The notes below the pieces were generated by a model. That model did not search any database, was not told the origin of the DNA, and saw only the letters and a program-made list of their open reading frames with translations. This document shows positions 43,093 to 52,854 of a stretch of DNA of 64,000 nucleotides, piece after piece. A program made the position numbers and the translations under genes. Source of the DNA: Sympetrum striolatum (taxonomy: Eukaryota; Arthropoda; Insecta; Odonata; Libellulidae). Positions within the stretch are counted from its first letter, which is position 1. Every line of letters starts with the position of its first letter. The stretch spans positions 24,770,459 through 24,834,458 of the forward strand of contig OX388349.1 of the NCBI GenBank assembly GCA_947579665.1, in the 5' to 3' direction.

Positions 43093-43367
43093 TAAGAAGA
43101 ATGATGAGAAAAAGAAAGAAAAGAAAAAGAAAAGAGAAAAAGAAGAGAGGAAAGAGGGCGTACCCCCTGAAGGGGGCCTTCCGAAGGCAGGATATGCGAG
43201 GTCGGTTACCACTGGTGGGGCCTCCCTCGCATCACAACCCTGGGGGTACTTACGGCTTAGCTCAAAGCGTAGTAAAACAAAAAAAGGCAATAAATATTTA
43301 AAAATCAGTCATAAAATCGGGCGTTTAGTTTATCGTCGGCGTGCCAATAGCCGACGTGTCCCTCAGC

Positions 43368-43389
43368 ATTAAGCTGATAAGAACAGATA
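43368..43389 (-). other. U2 snRNA gene fragment (insertion target)
   Basis: The 22-bp U2 segment between the 5' end of family I copy 3 and the 3' end of copy 4. Confidence 0.85.
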
Positions 43390-44800
43390 TAAAGCGTTTA
43401 TTTTAAATATTTTCAAAATACATTTCAAGTTCATCAAATAAATATAAATATAAAATTCAAAATAGGTAGCCTTGTGGCAGTACAAAAACAGATTTTAAAT
43501 AAATAAATATATAATTACGTATAATAAAAAACTTCGTAAAAGGAGAGAAAAATAAAAAATGTTCAAGTCTAAAAAGTTCTTCCTAGGGGGGCTCAGAACA
43601 CTGCCCCCCATCACTCTCACTCGAAACATTCATTTAAAATCCGTTAAAATAGTATAATGTCTTCGAAGGGGCCCTTATACACTGGCCCCACCGACACCAC
43701 AAGGTAAAAGAATAAACGCTCATAAAATTGTTTATTATTTCAATATAAAAAAACACACACAGTATTAAAATAGTAAAATCACCTCTCGGCACAGGAATAA
43801 ATTTGAAGAAAGATAGAAGAAGAAGGAAGAAGAAAAGAAAGAAAAGGGGATAGAGGGGGGGACACTGCCGCTACTGCTCATTTCCGTCCTCGTACTGCCG
43901 ATGCCCGGTGACGTGCTCCACGTAGATGTCCCGTGACCATCGGATGGCGTGTGAGACCACCAGTCTCCTCATGGTGGTGGAATATCGCCGGGAAATACCC
44001 AGACCCCTGAGGATGGCGTCGTTCTTGGGGTCCCAGGAGCCCAGGCTCCCGACGACAATAGCTTCCACCGAGGAGTGGAGACCCTGATCTCGGAAATTCT
44101 GGCTCAGCGCGGCGTACTTCTCCTCCTTCCTTCGCCGCGCCTCCCCAAGGGCCTCCCTGGTGTTCTCGAAAGCGACGGTCACATCGACGATCTTCGTGGA
44201 CTTCCCCACACCGTCTGGTCCCGTGGTGGTGAGCAGGAGATCCGGTCGGATGGGCTGAGGGTACCCGGGAACGGTCTGATTTACCCTCAGCACGTCCTGC
44301 TCCTTCCCACGGCGTCCACGGATGGCGGTGGCTATTCTTTCCAGGATCCTGTCGTGTCTGAGTTGCCAGGCCCGCGAGTGAACCTTGCAGTGGTTCAGGA
44401 CATGGGGCAAGGTCTCATCCCCATGTCCGCATTGCCGGCACCGCCTGTCGCCACCTCCTTCCCAACGGCGACAGGCATTCAGGGGCAGCACGTCGAGCCG
44501 CGCCCGGTACACGAACCTCCAGTCGCAGAATCTCGTGTACCGGCCTCCAGCTGTGAAGTGGTTGGAGGCGGGAGAGCTGCTGGATGCCAGGAAGGCCTTC
44601 CCCTGGTCAGGCTTGGCCAGGAGTTTCCGAAGGTAGGACTTCCTGGCGGCGTTCTTAAGGGTCCGCTCCAGGAATGGAATCGCTCCCGGAGGGACCCTGA
44701 CCTCTTCTTCTCCTTGGTCCAGCACGAGTTGTAGCTCCCCCAACGCGGTCGACCAGCGCCACCCCATGTTGATGGTCTTCTTAAGGCGCCGGGATGCCCC
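43390..44800 (-). mobile_element. Family I copy 4, 3' half
   Basis: 3' UTR (43390-43870) with weakened versions of the family I hairpins, then the RT thumb through endonuclease. At 44801 it meets the start of the tandem array with a slightly altered join (ccccgcgacc where other copies read cccggcggacc), which shifts the frame. Confidence 0.82.
43871..44800 (-). pseudogene. Family I RT thumb, CCHC and RLE endonuclease (best C-terminus)
   Basis: This is the only family I copy with the complete C-terminal module. It reads WRWSTALGELQLVLD, ASSSSPASNHF, then GRYTRFCDWRF and RARLDVLPLNACRRW, then CCHC (CRQCGHGDETLPHVLNHC), RPDLLLTT, KIVDVTVAFEN, and an E/K-containing helix, VVGSLGSWD, RWSRDIYVEHVTGHRQY and DGNEQ-stop. 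These are the nuclease residues (R/K-PD...D...) that cut the target before reverse transcription. It is open from 44767 down to 43871 and lacks the upstream RT, so it is a fragment. Confidence 0.87.
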
Positions 44801-44996
44801 GCGACCTGCGTGAAGAGTGAGGAGAAGTCGGAGGACTGCTGTCCGAAGTCCTCAGTGCTGACTGCGGAGAGGTACCTTGCGCAGTCCTCCTCCGTCGGGT
44901 ACCTTCTCAGCTTCCTCCTCACTACCTCACGCAACCTCGTCCAGGCAACTCTTCTGACGACGGGATCCTTGCAGTGTAGGAGCCTGAAGCCGCGAG
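44801..44996 (-). pseudogene. Unit 1: family I RT-thumb segment fused to III' N-terminus
   Basis: About 196 bp of family I (GFRLLHCKDPVVRRVAWTRL region) joined at about 44996/44997 to III' sequence. With copy 4 to the left, the minus strand reads III' leader and N-terminus, then family I thumb, CCHC, endonuclease and 3' UTR. Confidence 0.82.
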
Positions 44997-45987
44997 TGTC
45001 TCCTCCCTTGTGGCGCGTTCGGCCCGTGGCGTGGGTGCGGTTGTGGTCGTCTGGATGGGTGCGGTCGTCTCTGCGGCTGTGGTTGGTCCCATCTTTGGTA
45101 GGCGGGGGCGTGGTAGTACATCTCCCACGGGCGGGCGCCGTGTAGTGGCGGTCTTCCCGCACCACCGCGGTGCTGCCTTTCGTGCATGTCCCGCCATTGG
45201 TTTGCGATGGCATGTGGTGGTGGCGGCGGGGGTGGTGGTGGTGGCGGGTACGGGGGCCATGGCCTCCTTCCGTTGTCTGGCCATCGGATGCCGGGCGGTA
45301 GGCGCTGTCTTTGTGGGCCTGGGTGCGGCCGTGGTCCATTTCTATATCGCCATCCTTCTTCCGGTGGCGGTGGCGGACGTCGATTATCGGGTCTGGGGGG
45401 CTGCGGTGGGGGCGGCGCCTGGTTCCGCTCCCTTCTCTCTCTACGCATCCTGTTGCGCCGTGATTCCACCGTGCGCCAGGGTGGCTGCGGTTCTCCTCCG
45501 GTTCCGGGAGCCGTTCGTCCACGGAATGGACCCGCCTTTGGGGTGGCGCCATCTCCGCGGCGGATTTAGGAGGCTCTCAGGTGCTTTGAATTTCGCGCCG
45601 GCGGTCGCGACGTCTATCGGCGGGAATACGGGGCTGCGGGGGTGGCTTCTGGATCCTTTGCTCTTTGGTCATCCAATGGAGCGGCGTTTGGGTGCCGGCC
45701 GTTCGCAGGAGGGTGTATTCCTCCGTTTCTGGAGGAGCGCTGCTCGTCCTTATCCTCTTTCCTGGTCGGAGCGCATAGGACTCGCGTCCGAGGCGGGCTG
45801 CCGCTCGCCGGGCTTCGGGGGAGACGGTGGGTGGCGGGATCGTGGAGGCGGCGGCAAGCAGTTCCCGCACCATTGCGTCCACATCTATTGTCTCCGTTCC
45901 CGTGGATGCAATTGCCTCCCGTCGCATCGCCACGGAGGCCCGAGATTGGCCCCTCGGGGCTTTGGCGATACTTTCGCCGATTTTCAT
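44997..45987 (-). pseudogene. Unit 1: III' N-terminal protein segment
   Basis: Start MKIGESIAKAPRGQ at 45987. It matches family III in ASVAMRREAIAST, SPEARRAAARLGRES and AGTQTPLHWMTKEQR. A stop after RREIQST and a frame change separate this from the downstream basic block MESRRNRMRRERRERNQ and a poly-Pro/His tract. No RT of its own remains. Confidence 0.75.
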
Positions 45988-46984
45988 GATCGATTTCTGT
46001 ATCCCGTTTTTTGGCGGGAAATTAGGGGCTCGGGGTCAGGTGCGACGATTGGAGTCTTTCGAGCGCCCGTATGGCCGTAAACGGACGTTTCGGAGTGCGC
46101 TCTCAATTCCCCTTTCGCCGACCAGAAGTTACCTGTTTGGGCTATCCGCGAGAATGAAGCTCTGCGATGGATAGTTTAGTTGCGGCCCGGAAAAAACGAG
46201 AGGTGCAAATATGCGTTTCAACCTCCGGCAATTAAATGCCTATGGGCCGCAACTTGCCCGGGCTCGAGTGAGGCTCGACGCCGTGCTGCCCCGACGGCAG
46301 GTGATGCCCGTTGACCCGTCTAGGACCGGTTAGGCCGGCCTAAAAAAGGGCGGGAAATTGTGCGACCGTTACGAGTGACGCATAACGGCCGCAGCTCCGG
46401 AGTCGACACCCGGCTGAAGGCGAGGTTGTCGGAATTGCGCGACGGAGGCCCCAATGGGCCTTTCGTCCAAGTCGAGCGCGGCACCCTATAAGGAAGGGAG
46501 GAGCAGAAGCTCGGCTCTGTGAAGCGGGGAGTTAGGCTCCTCGGCCGCTTCTACGAATTTCGCTGGGTGCCGAGACGCGGCATTGCCAGTGCATGGGGGA
46601 GCGGGGGTTTGGAAGTGTGGAGTGACGCTCCACAAAGCACTTCCGTCGCAGGTTGTGGCCTTAGGGGCTTGCCAACCACCGAATTTCAGAGGGAAATTCG
46701 GTCAACTAACTGAACCTGCGATTACTTCCCCCTCGTGAGAGGGGTTTTCAAAACACCGGCAGTTCAGCGCAAGGCGACAATTCCTATTCTGCCGGAATCC
46801 CTTTTCCCGGGCTCAAATCCGTACTACCTCTTTTAAAAAGAGGGTTCCTAGGAGCGCCGATAGAGGGACACAAGAAGAAAGGACAAAGGCATGCAAGGGG
46901 AAACAAGAGAAAGGGCACCGAACAATATACTTACTTAAAACGGCAAACAGGAACCTACGATCGACCTAGACCTTACAACCAAGA
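45988..46984 (-). promoter_or_regulatory. Unit 1: III' 5' UTR
   Basis: Almost identical to the outer family III leader (38150-38907) and carrying the same palindromes. Its 5' end again meets family I 3' sequence directly. Confidence 0.6.
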
Positions 46985-48258
46985 CCAAAGTACTTTATTT
47001 AAATAATTTTCAAAATACATTTCAGCATAGAATAAATAAGTAAAAATATAAATACAAAATTCAAGTTAATAGGCCTTGTGGCGATAAAACAAACAGATTT
47101 TATAATAAATAAATAAATAGATACGTGTAAAAAAATTTCGTAAAATATAAGTGAATAAAAAAGTCTAAGTCCGGAAGCATGTCCTGGGGGGGCTCAAAGC
47201 ACTGCCCCCCATCACTCTCACTTAGCACACGCACTACACAAAAACCATTAAAACAAATGTCTTCGGTGGGGCCTTATACACTGGCCCCACCGACACCAAA
47301 AGGTAAAAGAATAAACGCTTGCACAAAAAACTTTAATAAAACAAAGTACATTTAAAATAATTAAACCGCTTCTCGGCGTGGGAATAAATTTGAAGGGAAA
47401 GAAAGAGAAGGAAGAAGAAGAAAAGAAAGAAAGGGGGATAGAGGGGGGGACGCTGCCGCTACTGCTCATTTCCGTCCTCGTACTGCCGATGCCCGGTGAC
47501 GTGCTCCACGTAGATGTCCCGTGACCATCGGATGGCGTGTGAGACCACCAGTCTCCTCATGGTGGTGGAATATCGCCGGGAAATACCCAGACCCCTGAGG
47601 ACGGCGTCGTTCTTGGGGTCCCAGGAGCCCAGGCTCCCGACGACAATAGCTTCCACCGAGGAGTGGAGACCCTGATCTCGGAAATTCTGGCTCAGCGCGG
47701 CGTACTTCTCCTCCTTCCTTCGCCGCGCCTCCCCAAGGGCCTCCCTGGTGTTCTCGAAAGCGACGGTCACATCGACGATCTTCGTGGACTTCCCCACACC
47801 GTCTGGTCCCGTGGTGGTGAGCAGGAGATCCGGTCGGATGGGCTGAGGGTACCCGGGAACGGTCTGATTTACCCTCAGCACGTCCTGCTCCTTCCCACGG
47901 CGTCCACGGATGGCGGTGGCTATTCTTTCCAGGATCCCGTCGTGTCTGAGTTGCCAGGCCCGCGAGTGAACCTTGCAGTGGTTCAGGACATGGGGCAAGG
48001 TCTCATCCCCATGAGAAAAAAAAAGAGAAAAAGAAGAGAGGAAAGAGGGCGTACCCCCCGAAGGGGGCCTTCCGAAGGCAGGATATGCGAGGTCGGTTAC
48101 CACTGGTGGGGCCTCCCTCGCATCACAACCCCGGGGGTACTTACGGCTTAGCTCAAAGCGTAGTAAAACAAAAAAAGGCAATAAATATTTAAAAATCAGT
48201 CATAAAATTGGGCGTTTAGTTTATCGTCGGCGTGCCAATAGCCGACGTGTCCCTCAGC
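46985..48258 (-). mobile_element. Unit 1: family I deletion derivative (5' UTR + endonuclease + 3' UTR)
   Basis: About 1.27 kb keeping the family I 5' UTR with hairpin (48258-48014), a direct join at 48013 to the C-terminal endonuclease (48013-47459), and the 3' UTR (47458-46985). Nearly the whole ORF is missing. The 5' end touches a U2 fragment. Such end-retaining derivatives can be mobilised by a full-length relative, as known for R2/SIDE pairs. Confidence 0.83.
47459..48013 (-). pseudogene. Unit 1: RLE endonuclease fragment
   Basis: Starts within the CCHC (HGDETLPHVLNHC) and runs through RPDLLLTT, KIVDVTVAFEN and VVGSLGSWD to DGNEQ-stop. The frame is open and continues in phase upstream into 5' UTR sequence (to 48181), giving an accidental fusion ORF. 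Confidence 0.8.
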
Positions 48259-48280
48259 ATTAAGCTGATAAGAACAGATA
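48259..48280 (-). other. U2 snRNA gene fragment (insertion target)
   Basis: The same 22-bp segment as elsewhere, between the deletion derivative and the finger-only derivative. Confidence 0.85.
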
Positions 48281-49849
48281 TAAAGCGTTTATTTTAAATA
48301 TTTTCAAAATACATTTCAAGTTCATCAAATAAATATAAATATAAAATTCAAAATAGGTAGCCTTGTGGCAGTACAAAAACAGATTTTAAATAAATAAATA
48401 TATAAATACGTATAATAAAAAACTTCGTAAAAGGAGAGAAAAATAAAAAATGTTCAAGTCTAAAAAGTTCTTCCTAGGGGGGCAGTTTTGTGCCGTGGGT
48501 CTTAATCTTCGGCCCGTCAATAGCGCACTGCTCTCCCCCTTTCACCGTCCTCCGGTATTTATTGTTCATGCGGGAGGGGAAGCGAAGGATAACGACCCGT
48601 CGGCGGCACTCCGGGTCGGTCAAACGGGCCCACGGTGCGAGCGAACACGGCACATCCTGCCCCCCTAACTCGTTCGCGTGGAACAAGGACCTTCCCCCAC
48701 ATACACCAAAACAAAAACAACACACCAAAACCAAAACAATTCAAACAAAATAAACAAACTCGTTGTCGAAGAAGGAGTTCACAATTCCTCGGCGTCTCCT
48801 GTCCCCCTTCTGTCGGCGCCGCCCTGGTGATCCGGGTCCTCAGGCAGGCGTGGTCGCTGGGGCGACGTCCAATCTCACCCTCGCAGACCGCGCACCAATT
48901 CACGACCGTGAGTTTCCCCAGGCCTTGAACCAACGCTAGGTGCCGCTCGAGTGAGCGTTTCGTCGCCGTCCAGGTGCCTGCCTTGAACTGCGCCGAACAT
49001 CCGGCCTCCGTGCATCCCAGAGAATCCGGGACCGGGAACTCCACCACGAGACGACCACCATCCCTCCGCACGGACGTCGGCCTCACCGCTTGGACAGGAA
49101 GGACATCAGGGGCATCGGCAGCATCGGGCGGGACGGGGGCAGCAGCGGGCTGTGTGTCCTCCAAAGAAAGAGAAGAAAGATTAAGCGGGGAGTCTGGAGC
49201 CGCACTAGTGGCGGGAGGTGAAGAAGGGGGTGAACCCCGGACCGCTCCCGGTGGCGTGCCGGCCCTTCTGCCACGCCCCCGTCTCCGGGGGCGCGTTTCG
49301 GGGTCGGCAGCCTCCTCCGCGGTCAGGGGGGTGAGTGGGGAAAGAGGGAGACCCCTCCCTCTCCCCCGACGCACACGGCGAACGCCGGGGTCGGGGGATT
49401 GGGAAGGGGAAGAGTCCGGTCTGGGCTCAGCGGGGGCTTCCGCCCCCTCCTCCAGAACCGGGGGAAGAGATACCGGGGACAGCGAGACTCGGCCCGCCCC
49501 CACCCGGCGCGAACGCCTGATGGGAGGGGGAGGAGAGGAGCCCCGCCGCCTCGGCATTAAGAAGAATAATGAGAAAAAGAAAGAAAAGAAAAGAAAGAAA
49601 GGAAGAGAGAAAAAGAAGAGAGGAAAGAGGGCGTACCCCCAGAAGGGGGCCTTCCGAAGGCAGGATATGCGAGGTCGGTTACCACTGGTGGGGCCTCCCT
49701 CGCATCACAACCCCGGGGGTACTTACGGCTTAGCTCAAAGCGTAGTAAAACAAAAAAAGGCAATAAATATTTAAAAAATCAGTCATACAGTCATACATTC
49801 GGGCGTTTAGTTTAGCGTCGGCGTGCCAATAGCCGACGTGTCCAACAGC
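48281..49849 (-). mobile_element. Unit 1: family I derivative with N-terminal fingers only
   Basis: 5' UTR (49849-49558), N-terminal ORF, about 300 bp of sequence not matched elsewhere outside the array (about 48486-48800), and the last 200 bp of family I 3' UTR (48281-48485) up to a U2 fragment. RT and endonuclease are absent. Confidence 0.8.
48559..49557 (-). CDS. Unit 1: finger-only truncated family I ORF
   Basis: 332 residues, open. Leader MPRRRGSSPPPPIRRSRR, finger 1 (CTEAGC...H) and finger 2 (CAVCEGEIGRRPSDHAC), then an abrupt change after APTEG into unrelated sequence with a hydrophobic Cys-rich stretch (LFCLNCFGFGVLFLFWCMW) and a short tail. It is preserved in unit 3 with one residue difference seen (VQG/VHG). 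Whether it is expressed is unknown; it could bind the same DNA target without enzymatic domains. Confidence 0.55.
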   Translation of the reverse strand: MPRRRGSSPPPPIRRSRRVGAGRVSLSPVSLPPVLEEGAEAPAEPRPDSSPSQSPDPGVRRVRRGRGRGLPLSPLTPLTAEEAADPETRPRRRGRGRRAGTPPGAVRGSPPSSPPATSAAPDSPLNLSSLSLEDTQPAAAPVPPDAADAPDVLPVQAVRPTSVRRDGGRLVVEFPVPDSLGCTEAGCSAQFKAGTWTATKRSLERHLALVQGLGKLTVVNWCAVCEGEIGRRPSDHACLRTRITRAAPTEGGQETPRNCELLLRQRVCLFCLNCFGFGVLFLFWCMWGKVLVPRERVRGAGCAVFARTVGPFDRPGVPPTGRYPSLPLPHEQ

Positions 49850-49871
49850 ATTAAGCTGATAAGAAGAGATA
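49850..49871 (-). other. U2 snRNA gene fragment, one-base variant
   Basis: As at the other junctions but with aagaagagata where the others read aagaacagata (one change). It lies between a family I 5' end and the III'-type 3' end. Confidence 0.82.
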
Positions 49872-50670
49872 AGACTTGTTTATTTATAAACTCATATTCA
49901 ATGTACAATTTCATTGTAGGTCTCTGCATTTAGAGCCTTGCGGCGCATTCCCCATATACCGTAAACGGCGGGGTGCGTTGAAGTTAATTGTTGTTCCCCT
50001 CAGCCTTTTTAAATATTTACAAATTATTTCTATTTTATTTACAAATTTTAAAATTTTGAAGAAATAGGCTGGTTAAGTTAGGATCATGCGGCCCTTTGTG
50101 GTTTGGGTCCGCATTCAAAAATAGGGGATACAACAGCAAAAATTTAAGATAAAAATCATTGACAAAAAATGGAGTATTTACAATTATATAAACGCCCTGG
50201 CCTTACAATAATAATAGTGATATATTTATACATATACAAGTTCCTATGGCCAGAGTGCAAAGTAGGTTCTTTTTATTATTTGGATTATTATTCCGTTTCA
50301 GGCTTCGTTTTCCATGGGGTGCCGTGCGAGCGGTGTGACCCCTTTGGGTCCCCGGGCTGGCTCTAGCGTGGGTTCGCAAAAATATGATGGTTTGGGCGCC
50401 AGTGCGGGAGAATAAATGAAAATTAAGAGCAGGGGGCAAGCCTCCGCCCGCACTCGGAGGGGGTTAGGTATGTAAGAAAAGAAAAAAGGAATGTTTTGGG
50501 GAAAATAGGTAATTTCCTCAGCCTCGGGGCGCGGATCATTCACTCAATGATTCCGACGCCGATCATCACAGGAAACGGGGTAATAGGATGGAGGAAGAGG
50601 TAAGGGTTACGAATAGAAAAGAAAGGAAGAGGAAAAAGGGAAAAACGAAAAAGAACGAACAACAAACAAC
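49872..50670 (-). mobile_element. Unit 1: III'-type 3' region
   Basis: 49872-50260 matches the family III 3' UTR in layout with conserved landmarks (gccttgcggcg, ctggccttacaa, cctatggccag) and three stems (49944-49953 with 49970-49977; 50086-50094 with 50105-50114; 50197-50202 with 50248-50253). 50260-50670 holds no recognisable gene and joins family I RT-thumb sequence at 50671. Confidence 0.7.
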
Positions 50671-51857
50671 GCGACCTGCGTGAAGAGTGAGGAGAAGTCG
50701 GAGGACTGCTGTCCGAAGTCCTCAGTGCTGACTCCGGAGAGGTACCTTGCGCAGTCCTCCTCCGTCGGGTACCTTCTCAGCTTCCTCCTCACTACCTCAC
50801 GCAACCTCGTCCAGGCAACTCTTCTGACGACGGGATCCTTGCAGTGTAGGAGCCTGAAGCCGCGAGTGTCTCCTCCCTTGTGGCGCGTTCGGCCCGTGGC
50901 GTGGGTGCGGTGGTGGTCGTCTGGATGGGTGCGGTCGTCTCTGCGGCTGTGGTTGGTCCCATCTTTGGTAGGCGGGGGCGTGGTAGTACATCTCCCACGG
51001 GCGGGCGCCGTGTAGTGGCGGTCTTCCCGCACCACCGCGGTGCTGCCTTTCGTGCATGTCCCGCCATTGGTTTGCGATGGCATGTGGTGGTGGCGGCGGG
51101 GGTGGTGGTGGTGGCGGGTACGGGGGCCATGGCCTCCTTCCGTTGTCTGGCCATCGGATGCCGGGCGGTAGGCGCTGTCTTTGTGGGCCTGGGTGCGGCC
51201 GTGGTCCATTTCTATATCGCCATCCTTCTTCCGGTGGCGGTGGCGGACGTCGATTATCGGGTCTGGGGGGCTGCGGTGGGGGCGGCGCCTGGTTCCGCTC
51301 CCTTCTCTCTCTACGCATCCTGTTGCGCCGTGATTCCACCGTGCGCCAGGGTGGCTGCGGTTCTCCTCCGGTTCCGGGAGCCGTTCGTCCACGGAATGGA
51401 CCCGCCTTTGGGGTGGCGCCATCTCCGCGGCGGATTTAGGAGGCTCTCAGGTGCTTTGAATTTCGCGCCGGCGGTCGCGACGTCTATCGGCGGGAATACG
51501 GGGCTGCGGGGGTGGCTTCTGGATCCTTTGCTCTTTGGTCATCCAATGGAGCGGCGTTTGGGTGCCGGCCGTTCGCAGGAGGGTGTATTCCTCCGTTTCT
51601 GGAGGAGCGCTGCTCGTCCTTATCCTCTTTCCTGGTCGGAGCGCATAGGACTCGCGTCCGAGGCGGGCTGCCGCTCGCCGGGCTTCGGGGGAGACGGTGG
51701 GTGGCGGGATCGTGGAGGCGGCGGCAAGCAGTTCCCGCACCATTGCGTCCACATCTATTGTCTCCGTTCCCGTGGATGCAATTGCCTCCCGTCGCATCGC
51801 CACGGAGGCCCGAGATTGGCCCCTCGGGGCTTTGGCGATACTTTCGCCGATTTTCAT
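50671..51857 (-). pseudogene. Unit 2: family I RT segment + III' N-terminus
   Basis: Equivalent of 44801-45987: family I piece to about 50866, then III' N-terminal segment with start at 51857. Same stop and frame change as in unit 1. Confidence 0.8.
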
Positions 51858-52854
51858 GATCGATTTCTGTATCCCGTTTTTTGGCGGGAAATTAGGGGCT
51901 CGGGGTCAGGTGCGACGATTGGAGTCTTTCGAGCGCCCGTATGGCCGTAAACGGACGTTTCGGAGTGCGCTCTCAATTCCCCTTTCGCCGACCAGAAGTT
52001 ACCTGTTTGGGCTATCCGCGAGAGTGAAGCTCTGCGATGGATAGTTTAGTTGCGGCCCGGAAAAAACGAGAGGTGCAAATATGCGTTTCAACCTCCGGCA
52101 ATTAAATGCCTATGGGCCGCAACTTGCCCGGGCTCGAGTGAGGCTCGACGCCGTGCTGCCCCGACGGCAGGTGATGCCCGTTGACCCGTCTAGGACCGGT
52201 TAGGCCGGCCTAAAAAAGGGCGGGAAATTGTGCGACCGTTACGAGTGACGCATAACGGCCGCAGCTCCGGAGTCGACACCCGGCTGAAGGCGAGGTTGTC
52301 GGAATTGCGCGACGGAGGCCCCAATGGGCCTTTCGTCCAAGTCGAGCGCGGCACCCTATAAGGAAGGGAGGAGCAGAAGCTCGGCTCTGTGAAGCGGGGA
52401 GTTAGGCTCCTCGGCCGCTTCTACGAATTTCGCTGGGTGCCGAGACGCGGCATTGCCAGTGCATGGGGGAGCGGGGGTTTGGAAGTGTGGAGTGACGCTC
52501 CACAAAGCACTTCCGTCGCAGGTTGTGGCCTTAGGGGCTTGCCAACCACCGAATTTCAGAGGGAAATTCGGTCAACTAACTGAACCTGCGATTACTTCCC
52601 CCTCGTGAGAGGGGTTTTCAAAACACCGGCAGTTCAGCGCAAGGCGACAATTCCTATTCTGCCGGAATCCCTTTTCCCGGGCTCAAATCCGTACTACCTC
52701 TTTTAAAAAGAGGGTTCCTAGGAGCGCCGATAGAGGGACACAAGAAGAAAGGACAAAGGCATGCAAGGGGAAACAAGAGAAAGGGCACCGAACAATATAC
52801 TTACTTAAAACGGCAAACAGGAACCTACGATCGACCTAGACCTTACAACCAAGA
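51858..52854 (-). promoter_or_regulatory. Unit 2: III' 5' UTR
   Basis: Equivalent of 45988-46984 with isolated base differences (for example gagagtgaagc where unit 1 has gagaatgaagc). Confidence 0.6.

Larger units (their letters stand above)
38908..43367 (-). mobile_element. Family I copy 3, near full length
   Basis: The most complete family I copy: 5' UTR with hairpin next to a U2 fragment (43368-43389), ORF 43092-39382 and 3' UTR to about 38908. Its lesions are one nonsense codon, one 2-bp deletion and one deletion of roughly 220 bp. The ORF would otherwise encode about 1300 residues. Confidence 0.87.

Noticed and set aside
44479..45552. Minus-strand 357-codon fusion ORF (MAPPQRRVHS...)
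   Set aside because: It runs in a frame other than the conserved III frame for most of its length and crosses the array junction. The His/Thr-rich text is a frame-shifted version of the Pro/Arg-rich tract.
45010..46080. Plus-strand 356-codon ORF repeated at 50880 and 55488
   Set aside because: It is antisense to the III' N-terminus and leader, with Val/Gly/Arg-rich text typical of GC-rich shadows. Its conservation only reflects the tandem duplication.
47360..47385. gcttctcggc resembling the U2 5' end
   Set aside because: A 10-base match inside a diverging family I 3' UTR; other copies differ there, so it is chance.
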